Below, one piece after another: positions 45,713-54,220 of a DNA stretch of 64,000 bases. The stretch lies in the NCBI GenBank assembly GCA_045222555.1, contig JBGUYY010000088.1:129200-193199 (forward strand), read 5' to 3'. Position numbers and translations under genes: made by a program. How positions within the stretch are numbered: position 1 is the stretch's first letter; each line of letters begins with the position of its first letter. Below the pieces are notes generated by a model. It was not told the origin of the DNA. It made no database searches and was given only the letters and a program-made list of their open reading frames with translations. Origin of the DNA: UBA1756 sp045222555. Lineage in GTDB: Bacteria > Bacteroidota > Bacteroidia > Bacteroidales > WCHB1-69.

Positions 45713-46399
45713 ATGAAAAAATTGGTGGTACTATCGGGTGCAGGGGTGAGTGCTGAAAGTGGCATCAAGACCTTCCGCGACAGCGACGGACTGTGGGAGA
45801 ATTACAATGTGGAGGAGGTGGCTACCATTGAGGGGTGGTATAGAAATCCCGCGCTCATGGTGCAGTTTTACAACGAGCGTCGCCGCCAGCTGAAGACCGC
45901 CCAGCCCAACGAGGCTCATAAGATTATCGGAGAGCTGGAGCAGTATTTCGACGTGACGGTTGCCACCCAGAATGTGGACAATTTGCACGAGCGGGGCGGT
46001 TCCACCCATGTCATCCACCTGCATGGCGAATTGACGAAAGTGTGCAGTGATAGGGGGAAGAAATGTGTGGAAGATATTGGTTATGAGGAATATGAATACG
46101 GCAGGAAATGTGCCGACGGCGGCATGATGCGGCCGTTCATCGTATGGTTTGGTGAGGACGTGCCGTTGCTGGCCGATGCCGCTGACGCGGTGGAGAAGGC
46201 CGACATCCTCATCATTATCGGCACCTCACTCAACGTATATCCGGCGGCGGGACTCATCTACTATGCCCGTCCCGACTGTAAGATTTATCTGATTGACCCG
46301 AAGGAGGTGCAGACGCACTCTTCTCGCGTGGAGTTCATTCAGGAGAAGGCCACCGTGGGCATGCGTATCTTGAAAGAAAAGTTGTTGCAATGCGTGTAA
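45713..46399 (+). CDS. cobB: Sirtuin-type NAD-dependent deacylase
   Basis: The 228-residue protein has the sirtuin core: LSGAGVSAESGIKTFRD, TQNVDNLHERGG, the catalytic His in VIHLHGEL, FGEDVP and GTSLNVYPAAGL. It would remove acyl groups from lysines at the expense of NAD. The zinc module looks reduced: between HLHGEL and MRPFIVWFGE only three cysteines are visible (VCSDR, KKC, RKC), whereas two CxxC pairs are usual. It may still bind zinc with another ligand. It overlaps the next gene by 10 bases, indicating coupling. Confidence 0.88.
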   Translation: MKKLVVLSGAGVSAESGIKTFRDSDGLWENYNVEEVATIEGWYRNPALMVQFYNERRRQLKTAQPNEAHKIIGELEQYFDVTVATQNVDNLHERGGSTHVIHLHGELTKVCSDRGKKCVEDIGYEEYEYGRKCADGGMMRPFIVWFGEDVPLLADAADAVEKADILIIIGTSLNVYPAAGLIYYARPDCKIYLIDPKEVQTHSSRVEFIQEKATVGMRILKEKLLQCV

Positions 46400-47151
46400 G
46401 ACTCTTGGGTACAGGTACTTCGCAGGGCATTCCGATCATTGGATGCCACTGTCCGGTTTGCACCAGCACCGATGAGCGCGACCACCGGTTGCGTACTTCC
46501 GCGCTGGTGGAGGTGGACGGGGTGAACATCTTAATCGATGCGGGTCCCGACCTGCGGCAGCAGCTGTTGCGCTGCGGCGTCACTCGTCTCGATGCGCTGT
46601 TACTCACCCACGAGCACAAAGACCATACTGGCGGCATCGACGATGTGCGCCCTATCAACTTCCTGATGAAAACGCCCCTCAACATTTACGGACAGCCCCG
46701 TGTGATGAAAGCCATCCGCAACGACTACTCCTACGCTTTCGGTCCCGACCAGTACCCGGGCGTGCCGCAGCTGGTGCTGAATCCCTTGCAGCCCGAGCCT
46801 TTCGAGGTGAAGGGGGTGGAGGTGATTCCCGTGAAGGTGCGCCACATGACGCTGCCGATTTTTGGCTATCGTATCCGCAATTTCGGTTACATCACCGATG
46901 CGAGTTTCATATCCGAAACAGAGAAAAAGAAACTGCAGGGTGTGAAAGTTTTGGTTATCAATGCGTTGAGAAGAGAGCAGCACTATTCGCACTTTAACTT
47001 GGAGCAGGCGTTGGCCATCATTGACGAGATCAAGCCCGAGCGCGCCTATCTCACCCATGTCAGTCACCGTCTCGGCAAGTATGTGGACGTGTCGCAGGAG
47101 CTGCCGCAGAATGTTTTTTTAGGGATTGACAATCAGGTGATTGAGGTGTAA
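46390..47151 (+). CDS. PhnP-like metallo-beta-lactamase-fold hydrolase
   Basis: The 253-residue protein begins RLLGTGTSQGIPIIGCHCPVC, the start typical of PhnP/RNase Z-type hydrolases. The metal motif HExHKDH is present in LLTHEHKDHTGGIDD, with further ligands in VRHMTLP, ITDAS and YLTHVSHRLG. PhnP cleaves cyclic ribosyl phosphates; other members are tRNA processing or lipoate-related enzymes, so the substrate remains open. It is cytoplasmic. The start overlaps the sirtuin stop by 10 bases, and together they end the plus-strand run. Confidence 0.82.
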   Translation: MRVRLLGTGTSQGIPIIGCHCPVCTSTDERDHRLRTSALVEVDGVNILIDAGPDLRQQLLRCGVTRLDALLLTHEHKDHTGGIDDVRPINFLMKTPLNIYGQPRVMKAIRNDYSYAFGPDQYPGVPQLVLNPLQPEPFEVKGVEVIPVKVRHMTLPIFGYRIRNFGYITDASFISETEKKKLQGVKVLVINALRREQHYSHFNLEQALAIIDEIKPERAYLTHVSHRLGKYVDVSQELPQNVFLGIDNQVIEV

Positions 47152-47184
47152 GGAAGTGATGCTCCCTAATAAAAAGAGTTGCAT

Positions 47185-49176
47185 TTATTTTCTTCTCCCC
47201 TGAAAATAATCGGCTATCTCCATCAGCAGGATGGCATTGTCGAAATATTTGTAACAGCGAAAATCGCTTGTAAGACAATCTTTTATAAAATTTGAGAAGG
47301 GCAGGTCGCAGCAGCTGTAATGCTGCCCCTTGTAGATGATGTGCCACGGAAGCATCCATGGACTTCCAGCAATCCAATCTGAGTTTCTGATCAGGCAGGT
47401 TTCTCCTTTGGCATTGACCAACGTCACCTCAAACCATCCAACTGCGGTGCAACCCTCGCTGGGGTCTTCCGCAAGGATATCGTACAGCACTGATGGCTTA
47501 ATGCTCCACATGATGGTGGGGATTGCCTCGTAAAGGTCACGATCTACTTCCAAAATACTATTAGGACTATACCATGCCAAATTTGACCGTTTTTCCACGG
47601 CTTCCTGATAATGTTGGATGTCTGTTTCGGTGATGTTAAAATCTTGAATTTCAGGAATATAATATAAGTTGGCATTCATCTTGTTCAAGAGGGTCATCAG
47701 CCGAGGATAACTCACAGAGCGAACGATGGCAGAATCTTGTTCTTCGTCTTGCTCCTCTTTTTTGACGGAAGTGGCCATTAGCAGATCACCTTCAGTTGTA
47801 TATTCAATAGTCGTACGATAGGAATAGTAAGCGCCGCCGCCGCCATCTTCGATGGTCATCTTGGTGATGGGGGAGGCAAGGAAATCGCGCAAAGGTTCAG
47901 CGGGTTGATAAACCTCCGCCTTGTGCTGGCGCAACGAGTAGAGATGGTTTTGGAGTCCATCCCACAGCACGGCCGTTTCGTCGTCGAGCAGCCGTATTTC
48001 TTTCGGTGTGAAGTCCAGCACCGCCTCGCGGAACCAGCGATAGTCTTTTATCTCTGCAAGATAAAGGTGATTCTTCTCGTTCTTGTAAATATCACCACCC
48101 GCTATCCCCCACAACAAAGTTTTTCCGGCTGTCCCTACACAGGGATCTTTAATGGAGTGATCGGTAGTGTAAAGGGTACGGCAAACGAGTCCGTTTGAGT
48201 CGGCACGGCACACGCGATAATCCTCCAGATACACATACAGCGAGCCATTCATCACTTTGATGTTGATAGGATAGGTGGGCAGGCGCTCTTCGGTAAGCAG
48301 CTGAAACTGCGTGGGCGATGTGAATGCCCACAGCCGCAGACTGTCGTCGTATCCCAGTAACTGGTGGTGGTCGGGAGCAAGTTCGAAATCCATCAGCGGC
48401 ACTGGAAAGGGCTGCCATTCTATTTCGTCTTGCTTTGTATAGAAAGACCGTCCCCCTTGCTGCACCAGCAGGTAGTCGCCCCATAGGGCCACTTTGTCGA
48501 TGTCTAATGCGTTATGATGAGTTCTGTTCACCACCTTCTTTTGGTCGAATGGGGTGGGTACATTCTGTGCAGACTGCCAGTTGTTTTCTGTGAGAAGAAT
48601 CTCGTTGTCATCGGAACCCACCATGCCACGCTGTGTGTCTGCCATGTGGAGCGCATAAATTCTGTCTGATTTTTTGAAAGGCACCTCCATCTTTTTAAAA
48701 CTCTTACCAAAGTCATCAGAATAGAGAAGGGTTTTCTTTAATGTACCCAGCCAGGCATGTCCGTCATTATCTATAGAAACTTCATAAAACCATCCATCCT
48801 CTCCTAAATCGCCCTTTTCCCACGTTCGCCCACCATCGTAGGTAAGGAAGTAACCGCTCTTTTCGTGTTTGTCCGATTGAATGTAGCCTGTAAGGATGGC
48901 GGTGTCAGCATTAAAAAAAGAGATGCGTTCAAGGTTGTCAAGTCTGCCCGCGACTTTCATCATGTGCCAGTTGGAGTCGATATTGCTGGTATAATAAACC
49001 TCTCCAAAACAGTTGGATAGAAAAAGGTTTCCGCTGGGCGAGACCGAAATTTCATCAATTCTTCCCGATAGATTGAGCGCTGCCCGGTAGTCGCGGTCCT
49101 CAACAGGAGGAAGTACCTGTGCAGTCATGCCCTTCAGAGCCAAGATAAAAAGCAAGAAAAAGAGATTTCTTTTCAT
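47185..49176 (-). CDS. Secreted BNR/beta-propeller-like protein
   Basis: The ATG at 49176 (MKRNLFFLLFILALKGMTAQ) gives a 663-residue protein with a signal peptide; an upstream ATG at 49206 lies in the promoter region. Repeats with aromatic-Asp-Gly-Gly-x-x-W turns (YFLTYDGGRTWEKGDLG, LYSDDFGKSFKKMEV, YTSNIDSNWHMM) indicate a BNR/YCF48-like propeller in the first ~330 residues. The last ~300 residues are less repetitive; no T9SS tail is visible (the end is ...IADYFQGRRK). A role cannot be named. It is monocistronic with its own -7 box. Confidence 0.65.
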   Translation of the reverse strand: MKRNLFFLLFILALKGMTAQVLPPVEDRDYRAALNLSGRIDEISVSPSGNLFLSNCFGEVYYTSNIDSNWHMMKVAGRLDNLERISFFNADTAILTGYIQSDKHEKSGYFLTYDGGRTWEKGDLGEDGWFYEVSIDNDGHAWLGTLKKTLLYSDDFGKSFKKMEVPFKKSDRIYALHMADTQRGMVGSDDNEILLTENNWQSAQNVPTPFDQKKVVNRTHHNALDIDKVALWGDYLLVQQGGRSFYTKQDEIEWQPFPVPLMDFELAPDHHQLLGYDDSLRLWAFTSPTQFQLLTEERLPTYPINIKVMNGSLYVYLEDYRVCRADSNGLVCRTLYTTDHSIKDPCVGTAGKTLLWGIAGGDIYKNEKNHLYLAEIKDYRWFREAVLDFTPKEIRLLDDETAVLWDGLQNHLYSLRQHKAEVYQPAEPLRDFLASPITKMTIEDGGGGAYYSYRTTIEYTTEGDLLMATSVKKEEQDEEQDSAIVRSVSYPRLMTLLNKMNANLYYIPEIQDFNITETDIQHYQEAVEKRSNLAWYSPNSILEVDRDLYEAIPTIMWSIKPSVLYDILAEDPSEGCTAVGWFEVTLVNAKGETCLIRNSDWIAGSPWMLPWHIIYKGQHYSCCDLPFSNFIKDCLTSDFRCYKYFDNAILLMEIADYFQGRRK

Positions 49177-49195
49177 GGTTTGAAATATGTTTCTG

Positions 49196-49203
49196 CAAAA
49201 ATA
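49196..49203 (-). promoter_or_regulatory. -7 box for the beta-propeller gene
   Basis: On the minus strand TATTTTTG followed by CAGAAA lies 19 bases upstream of the ATG at 49176, supporting that start. Confidence 0.6.
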
Positions 49204-49235
49204 CAATTTTTTGTATTACCAAAAGTTTTTTGTTG

Positions 49236-49243
49236 TACTTTTG
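49236..49243 (+). promoter_or_regulatory. -7 box for the TM1266-hydG genes
   Basis: TACTTTTG followed by CACC lies 93 bases before the TM1266 ATG. Confidence 0.6.
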
Positions 49244-49336
49244 CACCGTTGTTTCCTTGCGGAGCGGATGATTCTTCTCCAAAACTAACAACATATATAA
49301 TTTATTCATAATCAATCTAATCCAAAAGAAATTCTA

Positions 49337-49588
49337 ATGGAAAAGAGAATCGGAAGCATCAGCATCCTCATCAGCAATCGCGACATTGTTCCCCAAGTGA
49401 ACGAGCTTCTCTCGGAGTTCGCCGAAATGATTTTGGCCCGCCAAGGGCTGCCCCTGCGCGACAAAGGCATCCAGTTTATTTCCCTCATTATCGAAGGCAC
49501 CACTGACCAGATCAGTGCCCTCACCGGCAAACTGGGCCGCCTGCCCGACGTAGAAGCGAAATCGATGGTGGCGAAACTTAAAAATTGA
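49337..49588 (+). CDS. TM1266-family iron-only hydrogenase system regulator
   Basis: The 83-residue protein (MEKRIGSISILISNRD, ...HSEF-like LLSEFAEMILARQGLP, IQFISLIIEGTTDQIS, ALTGKLGRLPDVEAKSMV) matches the small ferredoxin-like/ACT-like TM1266 family. It is found with [FeFe]-hydrogenase maturation genes and is named a putative system regulator. Its TGA stop lies within the first unit of the AAAATTGA repeat, so the repeat insertion borders directly on the gene. hydG starts about 190 bases later on the same strand. Confidence 0.85.
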   Translation: MEKRIGSISILISNRDIVPQVNELLSEFAEMILARQGLPLRDKGIQFISLIIEGTTDQISALTGKLGRLPDVEAKSMVAKLKN

Positions 49589-49780
49589 AAATTGAGAATT
49601 GAAAACTGAAAATTGAAATTGTGAACACGTAGAGACGTGGTGTACCGCGTCTCAAATCAACGAAAAGGATATAATCTTCAAATATTAAATGCGAGCATAG
49701 CGAGCCTCAAATGTTCGCGCAAGCGAACTTCAAATAAACAAATCAACGAATCAACAAATCAACAAAATAAACAACCAATC
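49582..49780. repeat. Composite repeat block between TM1266 and hydG, with palindrome copy C
   Basis: From left to right: tandem AAAATTGA-type units (49582-49620); palindrome copy C (GTAGAGACG at 49629-49637, CGTCTC at 49648-49653; the last three bases are AAA instead of TAC, so the right arm is damaged); a GCGAGC repeat at ~49691-49705 and a GTTCGC/GCGAAC hairpin at 49713-49728; and a tandem AATCAACAA-type repeat (~49735-49770) that ends just before the hydG ATG. The 19-base segment 49745-49763 is identical to one upstream of the HdrD-like gene. Confidence 0.85.
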
Positions 49781-51235
49781 ATGAAATTCAATCCAGAAAA
49801 ATGTCGGATTCCCGACGAAATCGGCAAACCGTTTATCGATCCTGATGAAATTTGGGATTTTATCAACAACACGAAAAGCACGCCCGAGCGGGTGCGCGCC
49901 CTCATCCAGAAGTCGCTGAACAAGGAGCGCCTCACGCTCGAAGAGACCGCCGTGCTCATCAACACCACCGACCCCGCTCTCGTTGAGGAAATCAAGGAGG
50001 GTGCCCGCGAGCTGAAACGCCGCATCTATGGCAACCGTATCGTGCTGTTCGCCCCCCTGTACGTGGGCAACTACTGCGTTAACAACTGCAAGTACTGCGG
50101 TTTCCGTTCCTCCAACCACGAGCAGGTGCGCACCACCCTCACCGATGAGGAGTTTGTGCATAATATTGAGGCACTGGAAGATGATGGTCAGAAACGACTC
50201 ATCCTCGTTTATGGCGAATCCCCGAAATACTCGCCGGAGTTCATCGCTCACACCACCCGCCTCGCCTACTCGGTACACAAAGGCAATGGTTCCATCCGCC
50301 GCGTGAACATCAACGCCGCCCCGCTCGATGTGGAGGGCTTCCGCACCGTGAAAGAGGCTGGCATCGGCACCTACCAGATTTTCCAGGAGACCTACCATCC
50401 GGAGGCTTACTCATGGTACCACCCCGCCAACACCATCAAGGGCAACTACGAGTGGCGACTCACCGCCATGGACCGCGCCCAGCAGGCCGGCATCGACGAC
50501 AACGGTCTCGGCATCCTGTTCGGTCTGTACGACTGGCGTTTCGAGGTGCTGGCCATGATTCGCCATACCAACCACTTGGAGGCCTGCTTCAACGTGGGTC
50601 CACACACCATCTCGTTCCCGCGTATCAAGGACGCTTCCGGCCTCGACATCGACAAGAAGTACTTTGTGGATGATGAGACCTTCGAGAAGATCATCGCCAT
50701 CTTCCGTCTGGCTGTGCCTTACACCGGCATGATCCTTACCGCTCGTGAAAACGCCGACTTCCGTGCCAAGGCCATCCAGTACGGCATTTCACAGATCGAC
50801 GGCGGCACCAACCTCCAGATTGGCGACTACAAGTACCACCACGAGGAGACCGAGAAGAACAGCGACAAGCAGGAGGACCAGAACCTGCACCGCGAGCAGT
50901 TCAAGATTGGCGACGACCGCAACCTCGGCGACATCATCGAAGAGCTGTTGGACGGCAACTACATCCCGAGTTTCTGCACGGCTTGTTACCGTTTGGGCCG
51001 CACTGGCGAGCACTTCATGGAGTTCAGCGTGCCCGGCTTCATCAAGCGTTACTGCACGCCCAACGCCATCCTCACGCTCAGCGAGTACCTGGTGGATTAC
51101 GCTACGCCCGAAGTGGCCGCCAAAGGCTGGAAGGTCATCGAGAACAACCTCTGCAATGTGGATGAGCAGTTCCGCGACGAGCTGCTGGCTCGCATCGAGC
51201 GCATCAAGAACGGCGAACGCGATTTGTATTTTTAA
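49781..51235 (+). CDS. hydG: [FeFe]-hydrogenase H-cluster maturase HydG
   Basis: The ATG at 49781 gives 484 residues; an in-frame extension to 49637 would translate repeat DNA and is rejected. HydG is a radical SAM tyrosine lyase that makes the CO and CN ligands of the hydrogenase H-cluster. The SAM cluster motif is C99-x3-C103-x2-C106 in CVNNCKYCGF. The C-terminal second-cluster motif is CTACYRLGR with a further Cys about 22 residues later (KRYCTPNA). QETYHPEAYSWYHP and FGLYDWRFEVLAM are typical. HydE, HydF and the hydrogenase itself are not in the window. Both flanks consist of repeat DNA. Confidence 0.95.
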   Translation: MKFNPEKCRIPDEIGKPFIDPDEIWDFINNTKSTPERVRALIQKSLNKERLTLEETAVLINTTDPALVEEIKEGARELKRRIYGNRIVLFAPLYVGNYCVNNCKYCGFRSSNHEQVRTTLTDEEFVHNIEALEDDGQKRLILVYGESPKYSPEFIAHTTRLAYSVHKGNGSIRRVNINAAPLDVEGFRTVKEAGIGTYQIFQETYHPEAYSWYHPANTIKGNYEWRLTAMDRAQQAGIDDNGLGILFGLYDWRFEVLAMIRHTNHLEACFNVGPHTISFPRIKDASGLDIDKKYFVDDETFEKIIAIFRLAVPYTGMILTARENADFRAKAIQYGISQIDGGTNLQIGDYKYHHEETEKNSDKQEDQNLHREQFKIGDDRNLGDIIEELLDGNYIPSFCTACYRLGRTGEHFMEFSVPGFIKRYCTPNAILTLSEYLVDYATPEVAAKGWKVIENNLCNVDEQFRDELLARIERIKNGERDLYF

Positions 51236-51320
51236 ACTGAAAATTGAGAATGGAAAATTGAAAACTGCGAACGAATCAACGCATCAACAGTAGAGACGTT
51301 GCGCGCCACGTCTCTACAAA
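51236..51320. repeat. Composite repeat after hydG, with palindrome copy D
   Basis: It starts directly after the hydG stop codon with tandem AAAATTGA/GAATGGAA-type units (51236-51266), then ACGAATCAACGCATCAAC (related to the AATCAAC repeat), then palindrome copy D (GTAGAGACGT at 51290-51299 and ACGTCTCTAC at 51308-51317, a full 28-bp unit). The same three elements flank hydG on its other side, although not in the same order or orientation throughout. Confidence 0.85.
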
Positions 51321-51350
51321 CGACATAGAAATTACCTTGTTTTTATTGAA

Positions 51351-51381
51351 GGGTCGTGGCGAAAGTTGCGGCCCTTTTTTT
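51351..51381 (+). terminator. Rho-independent terminator downstream of hydG
   Basis: A 10-bp stem with several G-U pairs (GGGTCGTGGC, 51351-51360; GTTGCGGCCC, 51365-51374) carries a GAAA tetraloop. Seven T follow (51375-51381). It lies 115 bases after hydG and would close the TM1266-hydG unit. Confidence 0.75.
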
Positions 51382-51711
51382 GTGGGCGGTGGGGGGGAGA
51401 AGATTGAAGGGTGAATCATTGTGTTTGAACACGGATAACTTTATTTCAAGATGTGTGAGGCTCGTTTATAAGAAGTATCTTATTGTTGGCGAGAAAGCAT
51501 GGCTTAGTCGACGAGTTGAAGGATGGGTGGTTATAGTTTTTTTCGCAGAAGGGAAAGATAGAAGAAAGTTATATGTGTGCAGGGATTGAAAAATCCCAAA
51601 TAAAAGTATGCAGAAGTGGCATGCTAATATATTATTTATTTAAAAGCGACAACTTTTCAGGGGTTTATAAGCAAGTCTTTTCGTTTTACTTTCGGAAAAA
51701 TAGTTCATATC

Positions 51712-51727
51712 AGGAATTATAATTCCT
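51712..51727. promoter_or_regulatory. Operator-like palindrome 1 upstream of the XRE regulator
   Basis: A perfect 16-bp palindrome, AGGAATTA then TAATTCCT. A second copy starts 62 bases downstream. Such paired boxes upstream of a small XRE gene resemble the C-boxes of restriction-modification controller proteins. Confidence 0.65.
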
Positions 51728-51773
51728 TTTACATAATATATAAAATATTAATTACCAATGTTTTATGTATTTT

Positions 51774-51789
51774 AGGAATTATAGTTCCT
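51774..51789. promoter_or_regulatory. Operator-like palindrome 2 upstream of the XRE regulator
   Basis: AGGAATTA then TAGTTCCT, the same 16-bp palindrome with one change. It is followed closely by AATCTTTGC (51800-51808), a near match to the -7 box, so binding here could control that promoter. Confidence 0.65.
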
Positions 51790-51864
51790 TTTGTATATAA
51801 ATCTTTGCAGGTACTTTTGTCGCCTGAATTTTATTTTCAAAAATGATATTTGAATTACTGTATT

Positions 51865-52110
51865 ATGAAAACAGAACAACAATTTAGGAAAGCAATAGGG
51901 TTAGCTCTTTTGAACACCCGCAATGCTATGTCGGAAGAAGATATTAAAATCACACAGGATGATGTTGCCATTCGCGCAGGTATATCAACTCGCTATTATG
52001 GCTCCATAGAAAGGGGAAAGGTATCTCCTTCCCTGTACACACTTGCAAAAATAGCGGAAGCATTGCAAATGCCTATGCACAAGTTGTGCGAACTTATTGA
52101 GAATTATTAA
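51865..52110 (+). CDS. XRE-type regulator, controller-protein-like
   Basis: The ATG at 51865 gives 81 residues; the TTG at 51850 is less likely. The protein is a single helix-turn-helix domain: ITQDDVAIRAGISTRYYGSIERGKVSPSLYTLAKIAEAL matches the XRE/Cro family exactly in spacing. Size and isolated domain fit the C proteins that time the expression of restriction-modification systems. Two 16-bp palindromes lie directly upstream. The AIPR gene follows after 20 bases on the same strand. Base composition is AT-rich, like the rest of the island. Confidence 0.85.
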   Translation: MKTEQQFRKAIGLALLNTRNAMSEEDIKITQDDVAIRAGISTRYYGSIERGKVSPSLYTLAKIAEALQMPMHKLCELIENY

Positions 52111-52130
52111 CGAATTAAATCAAACATAAA

Positions 52131-54206
52131 ATGACACAAGAAGAAAAACAATTTCTCTCCGATTTTATGGAGGTAATCATTGAAACATCTCAGAATAATG
52201 AATCCAAACCTGAAACTGAATTAACAAAAGCCATTATTGAATACGTGGTTGAAAATGGGGAAGCCCTTGCTCCTGAAATTTGTGAGTGTCAAAGTAATTC
52301 AGTAAGTGAAAAATTTATAGGACGCTATCATTTAAATGCCTTTGACTATTCAGAAACAACGGGGATACTTGATCTTTTTGGGACAATTTATTATGAAGGG
52401 CAAAGTCCTGTGCTCCCTGTTAGTACAGCCCAAAGGATGGTTAATGAACTTGCAATGACTTTGAGAGTCGCAATTGATGGATCAGAAGCAAAAAAAACTT
52501 ATCGAGAAAGAGACCCTGATGTTGCTGAAGTTCTCGATATGATGAAAGAAGAATATGATCAAAAGCACATCGAACTCATCAGACTTTTTGTTCTCTCAAA
52601 TGGTTTCGCAGTGGAACCACTGGAATCGGAAGATGGAATTTTCCAATATAAATCCGATAAAAAAGAGATTCCTATTGAATATCATTTTTGGGATATGGGG
52701 GAAGTATTAAAGGCAGAACAATTGCGTCGTAACAATCAAGAAATACTCATCAATTTTCAAGAAGAGTACCAAACCAAACTTGAATGTGTGGAAGCTATTG
52801 ATGAACGAAACAATATCCGCTCATACTTAACTGTCATGCCGGCAATTACGCTCGCAAAAATTTATCACAGATATAAAGTTCGGCTAATAGACAAAAACGT
52901 TCGAAATTTTCTTGGCGGCAAGATAAAAGTGAATAACGAAATGGCAAAAACCATTGCAGAAACTCCTGAACTCTTTTTTTCATATAATAATGGCATTTCA
53001 TCCACTGCTGCAAATGTTGAAGTTAAAACAGATGAAAATGGGCGAAAGTACATATCTTCAATTCGCAATTGGCATATAGTTAATGGTGGACAAACCACAT
53101 CAACAATATATAATGCCTACCGTCAGAAACAAACAATGCCCAATCTCGCTAAAGCGTTTGTTGCGGTAAAAGTCTCAGAAGTTAAAGAGAATGACACTTC
53201 GCCGCTGGTTGGCAATATTGCAAAATATGCTAATTCTCAAACAAAAATAAAAGACTCGGATCTGTCTGCGAACGCTCCGTATATGCTTAATCTTGAGAAG
53301 CAATCCCGTAAAGAATGGACTTCTGATACTCAACCAACATTGTGGTATTTTGAGCGTTTGCGTGGACAATTCCTCACAGAAAAAGGACAAGTCGGTGGTG
53401 TCGGAACTCATAAAGTGAAGAAATTTGAAGAAGAACGTCCTCAATCACAGCGTTTTAATAAAACAGAAATTGCAAAGATTGAAATGGCTTGGATGGATAA
53501 ACCATACGAATCCTGTAAAGGTGGCGAAGTCTGTTTTGACAAGTTTTGGAAAATCATCAAAGAGGATACGCCAAACGTTGATGAGACCTATTTCCATAAT
53601 ATAGTCGCCAAAAATATAATATACAAGAGAATTGATTCATTACTCAAATTAGAAGGTAATAAAGGACATGCAAGCATTATTTGTGCATATACTCTTGCTT
53701 TGCTTTCACTTCGTTCACAACAAAAGCTCGATTTAAATTATATTTGGGTGAATCAGTCAGTCCATGACGATCTTATTCCTGTAATTAAAGAATGTATTCA
53801 AGCTATCTCTGATCATATTCGATTGATAGGCGGTGATAGTAGTAAAAATCCACAAACTGAATCAAAAAAAATTGATTTTTGGAATAATCTACAGAACAAG
53901 ACTCTTGCAATTTCTATACCGGAAAGTGTATTAATTGACGAAACTGAAGCGATAACAATAACAGAAGAACAAAAACAGACTATAGCTCAGGCAATTGCTC
54001 GCGGCATTGACTTCTGGAGGAATCTTTCCGCATGGAGCAAAAAAGAAGGTCGTACACGCATGTCAATTATGGAGAAAAAGAAAATTGACCATCTTGCCGC
54101 CTCAATTGAGCATAACAAGGACGTAAAAGCAAAACTTGCTGAGGATTGTGAACGTTCATTACGACTTGCTAAAGACTACGGCTTTGATCCCGATATGATT
54201 TACTAA
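52131..54206 (+). CDS. AIPR-family (abortive infection phage resistance) protein
   Basis: The 691-residue protein has the AIPR core: FLGGKIKVNNEMAKTIAETPELFFSYNNGISSTAANVEV (around residues 260-305), followed by WHIVNGGQTTSTIYNAY (~312-330) and AKYANSQTKIKDSDLSAN (~365-382). The FxYNNGI and NGGQT signatures are the family hallmarks. AIPR proteins are linked to abortive phage resistance (L. lactis AbiR-type) and to methylase-containing defence loci, but the molecular activity is not settled. No signal or membrane segment is visible. It lies between the XRE regulator and the methyltransferase in one apparent operon. Confidence 0.85.
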   Translation: MTQEEKQFLSDFMEVIIETSQNNESKPETELTKAIIEYVVENGEALAPEICECQSNSVSEKFIGRYHLNAFDYSETTGILDLFGTIYYEGQSPVLPVSTAQRMVNELAMTLRVAIDGSEAKKTYRERDPDVAEVLDMMKEEYDQKHIELIRLFVLSNGFAVEPLESEDGIFQYKSDKKEIPIEYHFWDMGEVLKAEQLRRNNQEILINFQEEYQTKLECVEAIDERNNIRSYLTVMPAITLAKIYHRYKVRLIDKNVRNFLGGKIKVNNEMAKTIAETPELFFSYNNGISSTAANVEVKTDENGRKYISSIRNWHIVNGGQTTSTIYNAYRQKQTMPNLAKAFVAVKVSEVKENDTSPLVGNIAKYANSQTKIKDSDLSANAPYMLNLEKQSRKEWTSDTQPTLWYFERLRGQFLTEKGQVGGVGTHKVKKFEEERPQSQRFNKTEIAKIEMAWMDKPYESCKGGEVCFDKFWKIIKEDTPNVDETYFHNIVAKNIIYKRIDSLLKLEGNKGHASIICAYTLALLSLRSQQKLDLNYIWVNQSVHDDLIPVIKECIQAISDHIRLIGGDSSKNPQTESKKIDFWNNLQNKTLAISIPESVLIDETEAITITEEQKQTIAQAIARGIDFWRNLSAWSKKEGRTRMSIMEKKKIDHLAASIEHNKDVKAKLAEDCERSLRLAKDYGFDPDMIY

Positions 54207-54220
54207 ATTTCATGTAAATT

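Larger units (their letters stand above)
51321..51864. other. Gene-free stretch before the AT-rich island
   Basis: After the repeat come a terminator (51351-51381), a short stretch in which a 77-codon frame at 51356 looks non-coding, and then a change to AT-rich sequence around 51590. From 51700 there are two palindromic boxes and the likely promoter of the XRE regulator. I see no attachment site or integrase. Confidence 0.5.

Noticed and set aside
49582..49770. CRISPR array
   Set aside because: The units are short tandem repeats with 8-9 base periods and no spacers; no cas gene is in the window.
49637..49780. N-terminal extension of HydG by 48 residues
   Set aside because: The frame is open but translates repeat DNA (AATCAACAA-type units). 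The ATG at 49781 gives the normal HydG start.
51356..51589. 77-codon reading frame after hydG
   Set aside because: It starts within the terminator hairpin, has no recognisable protein features and ends at the edge of the AT-rich island.
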